This document shows, piece by piece, positions 57,801 to 64,000 of a DNA stretch of 64,000 nucleotides. Under the pieces are notes generated by a model. It made no database searches. It was given only the letters and a program-made list of their open reading frames with translations, and was not told the DNA's origin. The first letter of the stretch is position 1; every line of letters starts with the position of its first letter. This DNA is from Sabellastarte sp. h YS-2021 (taxonomy: Eukaryota > Annelida > Polychaeta > Sabellida > Sabellidae): the NCBI GenBank assembly GCA_964017235.1, contig OZ024931.1:93405721-93469720 (forward strand). Direction: 5' to 3'. The translations under genes were made by a program, and so were the position numbers.

Positions 57801-60310
57801 ATCCCACTCAGGTGTTTTCGTTCGTGGGTTACAAGTTCCACCTGGATTCAGTCCTTGTAAAACCCACTCAAGAGAGATGGCTCAATCTCCAGGATTTTAT
57901 CCTACACCTCAAGTCAAAACATGTTTTTGACTGCAAGATGTTTGATGTCTCTAATTGGGTCGCTAGCCTCAACGGAGAAAATGGTCCCAGAGAGACGACT
58001 TCACATGAGAACCTTTCAGTTTCACCTCAAGGAGCACTGGAAATTTCCTCAACCTCCTTCCTTGGACAGAAGCCATCTCTGCACACCTGGTTGGTGGCAG
58101 AATCCTGCAAACGTGATGAAAGACTCACACCTTCATCCCAAAGACCACAGTATCCAACTCTTTACAGACGCCTCAAACGAAGCTTGGGGTGCTCACTTAG
58201 AACCAAGTTCTACACCAGGTCTGTGGTCTCCCCAGGAAAAAGGGCTTCACATAAACGTCCTAGAATTAAAAGCTGTCTTTCTGGCCCTGAGACGCTTCAA
58301 AGACCAGTGTCAGGACCAAACCGTGCTAGTTGCTACGGACAACTCAACTGTGGTGGCTTACATAAACAAACAAGGGGTAACACACTCAGCGGAGATGTGT
58401 GCACTCCTGTGGAGAATCATGACCTGGTGCCATCATTCTCACATCACATTGAAAGCCAGGCACATTCCAGGGTGTCTGAATGTGATGGCCGACCTACTTT
58501 CCAGGTCGAATCAGGTACAGTCGACCAAATGGTCACTACATCCACAGGTGTTCAAACAGATCTACCCAAGGTGGTTCACTCCCCACGTGGACCTATTCGC
58601 CACTTACAAGCTTCCACTGTACGTGTCTCCTATCCCAGACCCGAAGGCCTGGGACATAGATGCTCTAAACATAAACTGGACGGATCTCACTGCCTATGCT
58701 TACCCTCCAACGGCTCTCCTTCACAGGGTGATCCAATAAAATCAGGCAATGCAATTGTCTGATCATACTAATAGCCCCAGGCTGCCCAGGGATGCCCTGG
58801 TTTTGGGACCTAGTGCAGCTCTCAACAGAGATCCCACTGCAGCTCCCGGTGTCGACAACACTCCTCAAGCAGTCCCACAACTATGTGTTCCACAGCAACC
58901 CGCAGCACCTCAACCTCCACGCCTGGTGTCTAGGAGTGGACAACGCCAAGAACAAGGCCTCTCTGTGGAAGTGGCAGAGAGAATTGCTGCACCTCAGCGG
59001 TCATCAACAAGGACCATCTACAAATCAAAGTGGGCCCTATTTGAAAAATGGTGCAGAGAAAATTCGGTGGATTTCTCCACTCCATCTGAAACAAATCTCA
59101 GATTTCTTCATCTATCTGTACCAAGACCTAAACAGGCGCCCCTCCACTATTGATGGTTACAGGACTGCCATTGTTGACACCTTGGGCCCATCGGGCCAAC
59201 ATATTGCTCATAATGAGGACCTTCATAGGTTGCTCTCCAGTTTCCACAGGGATCGCCCCAAAAGTTCCAGAAATCTCCCCAAATGGAACCTTTCTGTTGT
59301 TCTCAATGAGCTCACAAAAGCACCCTTTGAGCCTATGAAAGACACAGACCTCAAACATCGCACTCTCAAAACTGCTTTCTTGCTAGCTTTGGCCTCCTGC
59401 AAGCGCCACAGCGAAATCCATGCCTGGGTTGCAAACAAAGTATCTAATCAAGGCCACTGGGAAAAGGTCTCCTTGTTCCCTTCTTCTGACTTCATAGCCA
59501 AAAACCAACTAGCAAGAGAAGATTCTCAAAGTGTGTCTCCGGTGACTATCCCTGCTTTGACTACCATTGTGGATAGACAGTTCAAGAAGACAGGACCCTG
59601 TGTCCGGTGTGGGCCCTGAGGTACTATCTGGACCGAACCAAGGACCTAAGAGGTTCCCGGTCCCACCTTTTCATTTCCTTCAAGAAAGGACATACATCAG
59701 TCATCAGACCTGCTACTCTCTCTTCTTGGTTGAAACAAACCATCCTACTTTGTTATAAACAAGCAGACCAGCAAGCCTTGGATTTAGTCCAAGTCAAGGC
59801 GCATGACATTCGGGCCTTCGCAGCCCCTAAGGCGTTTTATGGTGGGGTATCGGTGGACCAGATCATGCAAGCCTGTCACTGGAAAGCTCACATCACTTTT
59901 ACCAATTTTTATCTAAAAGACCTTACTTGGTCGGACAATGACAACAATCCGTATCTGGGACCAGTAGTAGCGGCACAACAGGTCCTAGACCCTTCTCCTC
60001 AGTCCAGTCATCCTCGGAAAGAAAGGAGGGGGGGGGGGGGGGGGGGGAGGACATCCGCTACAACCAAGTCTTCAGGAGTCTAAGCCCAGGGTCTAGGTAT
60101 ACGTCTACCTCTCAGGGTGTATCCGGTAAGGTCTATCTAATCTTTAAATCATTATAATTGTACATTATATTAAGGACCTTAAGGTTGTCATTTTAGTCAG
60201 TACCCGAGCCTTAAGCTCAGGTTTTTCCGTGATCGTCCTTGGAACTGACCCCGTCTGTGTATCTAGGGTACACATCTCCTTCTCGTCAAACACCCTGACA
60301 GTTTTTTTTG
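54862..60310 (+). mobile_element. DIRS body: gag-like, RT, RNase H and tyrosine recombinase regions (fossil)
   Basis: Approximate parts: gag-like region 55.0-57.1 kb; reverse transcriptase about 57.2-57.9 kb, recognisable by LFLVPKPHQRWRPVIDLSRL and SSIDLSDAYLHIPIHP; RNase H about 58.1-58.5 kb (IQLFTDASNEAWGAHL and a later VATDNSTVVAYIN); tyrosine recombinase about 58.8-60.0 kb (VKAHDIRAFAA and WKAHITFTNFYLKDL near its C-terminus). The order and the recombinase in place of an integrase define DIRS. The RT and RNase H are read in more than one frame and the element is broken overall. A G tract lies at 60,027-60,048. Confidence 0.85.
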
Positions 60311-60548
60311 TATAAGCTACAAGCTTACCATATGGGACTGAGGAAAGTCCCACTCTGCCTCCCCGCTGTATTACAGCTGAGGGGTATGGGTTTAAATCTC
60401 AACAAGAAAAGTTGTAACATAAGGGGCAGATCACGTGACGACAACCTGAGGCTACGGCCAAGTATAAACGTCTTTTTTTCTTAGACGTTGGTCGTGGTGC
60501 CTCGCGGGAACCAGTAAAGCATTCAGTCCCACATGGTAAGCTTGTAGC
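60311..60548. repeat. DIRS internal complementary region and right inverted terminal repeat
   Basis: The segment opens with GCTACAAGCTTACCATATGGG and closes with the inverse CCCACATGGTAAGCTTGTAGC (60,528-60,548). The right terminal repeat (about 60,398-60,548) is the inverse of 23,891-24,041. A short copy of the terminus next to the repeat is how DIRS elements template their circular intermediates. Confidence 0.75.
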
Positions 60549-60586
60549 TTATAAAAGCTACATTTAAGTAATTAAAATTTTCAAAT

Positions 60587-60601
60587 TTAAAGAAGTTACA
60601 G
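60587..60601. repeat. SINE target-site duplication, right copy
   Basis: TTAAAGAAGTTACAG, identical to 23,634-23,648. The following CCACCTT resumes the Helentron-like fragment interrupted at 23,648. Confidence 0.8.
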
Positions 60602-61455
60602 CCACCTTTCTTCTTCAACCCAGCCCCCACATTTATCTATGTATAATGAATAGCCATGTCTTTTTTGCTTCTCTCTTTCTCTGTCATATGTCCATCTGTG
60701 TTTCATGACTGATAAGCTTTTACATGTATCTAGTGTAACCAGATATAATGATTTCTAGTCTAATTTGTCTAAAAATATTCAATTTCAGCTGAAGATGATG
60801 TTTTTTTCGCAAAGAGGGGAACCAAAATTATCTTTCAGTTACAGACATATTTTCCAGAGAATTTTCCATTGATTTTTGCATTGTGTGCGGTGTCATAAAC
60901 TGCTTCTGTAGAAAATCAGAAAAGTTAGACTTTGAGTTGGTTGTTGATGTTTGCTCTCGCCAACATATTGCTAATGAGGATAAGTTAAGCATTTAACTTA
61001 CAGAAAGTTAAAATACAATAAAATTTTTATAATCTGAATTAATCCTTCAAATACTGAAAATAATAATACTGAAAAATGTGTGACACAGTTTATATATTAC
61101 TAATGAATTTGCTGCATGGCAGTTATTGAGAATCAGTTGTTAAAATATTGTTGCCAGACTGGGATGGGGTCTATTACATGCTGTCTATAACTATTACTAT
61201 TACAGTGCCATCTATTACTATTACATTTCAAATTTTCAATCTATTACTATTACATGTTCATCTATTACTTTCAATTACTTTGTATCGGCTAGTAAGTATA
61301 AATAAAGTTTGATAATCTGGCAATGCCAGTTGATGCCTATGTGTGCAATTACCAACGATTGCTTCAATATTCATAGCATTGTCCAGTCATGATCACGTGA
61401 CAGTTACTTTGTGTTTCCGGATGATCAAGTAACAGTTGTTTTGTACTTCATTTAG
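60602..61455. other. Distal part of the giant NDUFB10 intron
   Basis: The first few bases continue the old Helentron-like fragment. The rest is AT-rich intron sequence with a small CTATTACTATTACA minisatellite at about 61,165-61,272. It ends in the acceptor at 61,455. Confidence 0.55.
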
Positions 61456-61595
61456 AGAAGTGGAGAGAAACATCCTGAAGATACTGAGGAAACGCTGGCA
61501 TGACTGTGAGATGTACCACTACGATGACATGGAAAAACAATGCCGTATTCCCAAAAAGGATTTTCATGATGCCGAGACTAACTATTTCATCAAAT
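61456..61595 (+). CDS. NDUFB10: NDUFB10 penultimate coding exon
   Basis: 140-nt exon between acceptor TTTAG and donor GTAAGC. The first base completes the codon split at 23,400 (R), and the last base (T) is carried to the final exon. The peptide starts EVERNILKILRKRWHDCEM and includes DDMEKQCRIPKKDF. It aligns with the KVDQEIINIMQDRLKAC...C segment of vertebrate NDUFB10. The second conserved cysteine pair has eleven residues between, as in homologues. With the pair in the upstream exon, all four structural cysteines are retained, which argues for a functional gene. Confidence 0.93.
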
Positions 61596-62891
61596 GTAAG
61601 CCATAGTATTTTTCCTCTCAATGAAGCCTGCATATGAATGTGTACTGCAGAATACACTGACAGAAAATAAACATTCATTAAAAAAGAATATTCCTTCTAA
61701 AGTCTTGTTTTTTCATTGTGAAGCAATGGCAGAATGAGCTTCCTTAATGTCCTACAATATACAAGTGTATGTGTATTCATTGACAGTGAAAAACAATTGT
61801 TTCTGAGCATAAACTGGATTTTTGACCTTTCACCCAAGATGAAAATTAAAATTTTTTCCTTCAGTGATGCCCCTATATATTGTAAATTTGAAATTGTCCA
61901 TTAAATTGTCTTGTCTCTGCTGGGAGTGGATGGCAGTGCCTTTGCACTATATACAGAAATAAATACATGTCTGACTTTTCAGCTACCTTATTACCTCATT
62001 AATAATCCAAAATCAGAACTGTCTTGCATTGGTGACCTCCGGATGTGCACAATTTTGATACTGACCCATCCCTACTGTTTAGACATTTATAAAAATATAT
62101 ATTAATCAGCGATGATGATGGAGAAGTCATTCGCATAAATGTGGAGGATGTTATTTTGTAGGGACATTTTAGGGGGCAAGGTGTGTAACTTCATGGTGTG
62201 ACTTGATTGTTGAACTTGCCTTAGTAACCTTTACCTTTAAAATCTGGCTGTATGTTGCAAACTGTAAGGCAGTTGTTACTTCATGGAAATATTGGTTTGG
62301 TGGTGCAGGTGTGCAATTTCATAGGGTGACCTTGATTTGATCTTTGAGCTTGTCTTAGTGATGTTGACTTTTAAAACCTTGTATAGGCTATAAATTAAAA
62401 ACCGTAAGTTGTAGGAAGTTGATACGTGATAGGGATAGTTGTTTTGGGGTGTAACTGTTCAAAGTCATGGTGTGACCTTGATTTGACCTCTGATCTTTGA
62501 AATTGATGTAGTAACCCTGAGCATTAAAATTTTGTCTCCGCTATATCTTGGAAACAGTAGGCTATAGGAAGTTAATGTTGGCATGGATATTGGTTTGAGG
62601 TGTTGGTGTGCAGGGTCATTGTGTGACCTTGGTTTTACATTTATACCTTGCCATAGTAACCTTGAGCTTTAAAATCTTATCTGGAGTGTTTCTCAGAAAC
62701 CACAAGGTGTAAGAATTTATTACTTGATAGTGGCTTTTTGGTGTGACCTTTGACCTTGGCTTTGCTAGAATGTTTCTACTCTCATATTTCTGCCAAAACA
62801 TTGCCTCAATTTTGTAGCATGGCTCCATGCTTTAACCAGTGGTTGACTACCTTGTAATCCCTGCGGGTGAATGGTTATTTGTTGTGTTCAG
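61596..62891 (+). other. Last NDUFB10 intron (1,296 bp)
   Basis: Donor GTAAGC at 61,596 and acceptor TTCAG at 62,887-62,891. The middle holds a degenerate tandem repeat; the remainder is AT-rich with nothing else recognised. Confidence 0.85.
62150..62765 (+). repeat. Degenerate tandem repeat, about 150-bp unit, four copies
   Basis: GGTGTGACCTTGATTTGA-like words recur near 62,199, 62,324, 62,472 and 62,618. Each is followed by CTTGCCWTAGTAACCTTGAGCTTTAAAATC and later by an AAACCRYAAGKTGTAGGAAGTT-like block. Copies are well diverged. The TGACCTTG words recall those in the 147-bp array of element B. Confidence 0.8.
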
Positions 62892-63019
62892 ATGGAGACT
62901 TGGGGTACCACTCCACTGTGGTAGACTCGTACATGAAGCAGAAGCACCGGCTCATCTGGGAGAGAAGACACGGGGATGTGGGCTCAGGCATGAAGACAAC
63001 TCCCATCTCAGCAGAATAG
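62892..63019 (+). CDS. NDUFB10: NDUFB10 final coding exon
   Basis: The exon begins AT, completing a tyrosine codon with the T carried from 61,595. It reads GDLGYHSTVVDSYMKQKHR and then IWERRHGDVGSGMK before the stop TAG at 63,017-63,019. The junction (IK-Y-GDLG) matches the conserved RYxDLGxxxxxxxxxxKQRxxxxERR C-terminus of NDUFB10. The charged C-terminus is typical. The three exons give about 136 residues; homologues are about 160-175, so only the N-terminal 30 or so residues are missing from view. Confidence 0.93.
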
Positions 63020-63224
63020 ACTCGTGTAGTGCTGGAACTGTTTTGTACTGCCAGTTGTATCTATGGCAGTCAAATCCTATGATGTTGTCATGGACTTGTG
63101 TTGGTATTGAAATACAAGTTTAGTATCGATATCAGAATTTAATTTGGCTTTCAGTATTGATTTTCCAATATTGTTTCTCACAGTAAAATAGATAATTGAC
63201 CAATGTGTTAACCTTATTTTGTGT

Positions 63225-63230
63225 AATAAA
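63225..63230 (+). terminator. Candidate poly(A) signal AATAAA (proximal)
   Basis: AATAAA 206 bp after the stop codon, in GTGTAATAAATTTAGC. No clear GU-rich element was judged downstream. Confidence 0.35.
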
Positions 63231-63509
63231 TTTAGCAGTCATCTCCCCTTTCATAGAAGGTTGCAATACTGCTTCTAAAATGTCAAATTATGTCTCAAAA
63301 CAAATAATGCAAGCTCTACAGTTAAAATTTAAATGTTCAGTAGAAATAAATTATGGAACAGTGTTAACATATTTCTAGGAATTGATATTGAACTGGCATT
63401 TTAAAAATTGATATTGAAAGTCAAAACCATTATCAATTGATATTGAAATATTGATATATGATACCAGCACAATGTGACCTGTTAAGATAATGTTTGACTA
63501 ATATTTATG

Positions 63510-63515
63510 AATAAA
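63510..63515 (+). terminator. Candidate poly(A) signal AATAAA (distal)
   Basis: AATAAA in TTATGAATAAAGTGAAC, followed about 15 bases later by TGTTTTTGTG, a GU-rich stretch fitting a cleavage-stimulating element. This is the better of the candidates by context. Confidence 0.45.
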
Positions 63516-64000
63516 GTGAACACCTGTTTTTGTGATTCCTGTATTATCTCAACTCGTATATAACTTCCATAAGACTTTTATATTGTTACAAGACAGATTC
63601 TGTTCTTGTAACAAAGATATTGGGATCTTTTGTATTTAGCCCTGGTCATGTTAATTGAAAGCTCACAGATCTTTCATATTTTGGCACAAATATAAGACTA
63701 AGGTCATTAAAAAAAGATATTCTGACACGTTTCCTCACAAATATCACACAAATGGGTAATCCGTAGCTGCTATTTGGTTTTTATAACTTAAGCCCATAAA
63801 TTTCTATGATCTTCTGAGTATTCTCTAAGTTGATATTTTGTCTGGTTGTGTTTGGCCATTCTGCGAAATGGGTAAAAAAAACCTTACAAAACTCTGGAGT
63901 AAACTGGGTTATCACTCCTTTACTATAACATATATACTTATGGGTGTCATGTGTATTCGCACATTCCTGGTACAGAGCACTGAGAGGGAAGTCACTCGTT
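63516..64000. other. Downstream DNA, nothing recognised
   Basis: No ORF with motifs, no RNA gene, no clear repeat. Confidence 0.45.

Larger units (their letters stand above)
23891..60548 (+). mobile_element. DIRS-type tyrosine-recombinase retrotransposon (fossil), split by a 30.7-kb insertion
   Basis: The left end (23,891-24,142) and the main body (54,862-60,548) belong to one element of about 5.9 kb. A Helentron-like element sits between them. The ends are inverted repeats of about 150 bp with only three substitutions and one small indel noticed between them, which points to a fairly recent insertion. Parts in order: 5' region, gag-like region, reverse transcriptase, RNase H, tyrosine recombinase, and an internal complementary region next to the right terminal repeat. 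This is the DIRS order, with no integrase or protease. The coding part is broken, with roughly five or more interruptions, so I treat it as a fossil copy. Confidence 0.85.
23401..61455 (+). other. Giant NDUFB10 intron (38,055 bp) built of nested transposons
   Basis: Donor GTGAGT at 23,401, acceptor TTTAG at 61,451-61,455. The exon phases on both sides agree (two bases carried over, then one), and the two exons are colinear with NDUFB10, so the intron is real in structure. Almost all of its length is inserted repeats. Splicing across it is inferred from the intact exons and splice sites. Confidence 0.88.
63020..63515 (+). other. Probable NDUFB10 3' UTR
   Basis: Noncoding sequence after the stop, with AT-rich GATATTGAAA-type words near 63,380-63,450. 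The true end depends on which poly(A) signal is used. Confidence 0.55.

Noticed and set aside
54862-60310. Intact DIRS polyprotein genes
   Set aside because: The coding part is broken in several places, so it is listed only as a fossil element with its parts.

Overview
This is animal DNA, most likely from a lophotrochozoan and probably a mollusc. The evidence is spliced GT-AG exons of a mitochondrial complex I gene (NDUFB10), jockey-superfamily LINEs, a Penelope-like element, a tRNA-derived SINE, a DIRS retrotransposon and abundant Helentron-like elements that carry satellite arrays. The mollusc call rests on overall resemblance only. Nothing points to a prokaryote.

Layout. 1-7.1 kb: old tandem repeat, a 5'-truncated LINE with an open reverse transcriptase frame, then AT-rich DNA with small MITE-like pieces. 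7.1-10.9 kb: a near-complete Penelope-like element on the minus strand, framed by a perfect 15-bp target duplication, with two hammerhead-ribozyme-like cores in its inverted terminal structure. 10.9-15.8 kb: repeat debris (5S-like fragment, LINE tail, MITE). 15.8-22.2 kb: two complete Helentron-like elements side by side, each filled with a different tandem array (about 175 and 300 bp units in one, 147 bp units in the other).

23.26-63.02 kb: the last three recognisable coding exons of NDUFB10. One 38,055-bp intron separates the first two. I read it as a stack of nested insertions: a Helentron-like fragment is split by a SINE (15-bp target duplication, copies now 37 kb apart); the SINE tail is split by a DIRS element; the DIRS left region is split by a Helentron-like element (12-bp inverted termini at 24,143 and 54,835); that element is split by a truncated LINE (10-bp target duplication); and the LINE 3' region is split by another Helentron-like element holding a 26.3-kb array of about 155 copies of a 169-bp satellite with higher-order structure.

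The most interesting result is the Helentron-like family. All five 5' ends start RTRTCC directly after TT with a hairpin head. The 3' ends show an inverted copy of the start, then a hairpin, then (in three cases) CTAG before TT. The cargo between these ends is a different tandem array each time. This looks like a vehicle that seeds and spreads satellite DNA, here inside a housekeeping gene. The first NDUFB10 exon was not found. I see no other convincing host gene.
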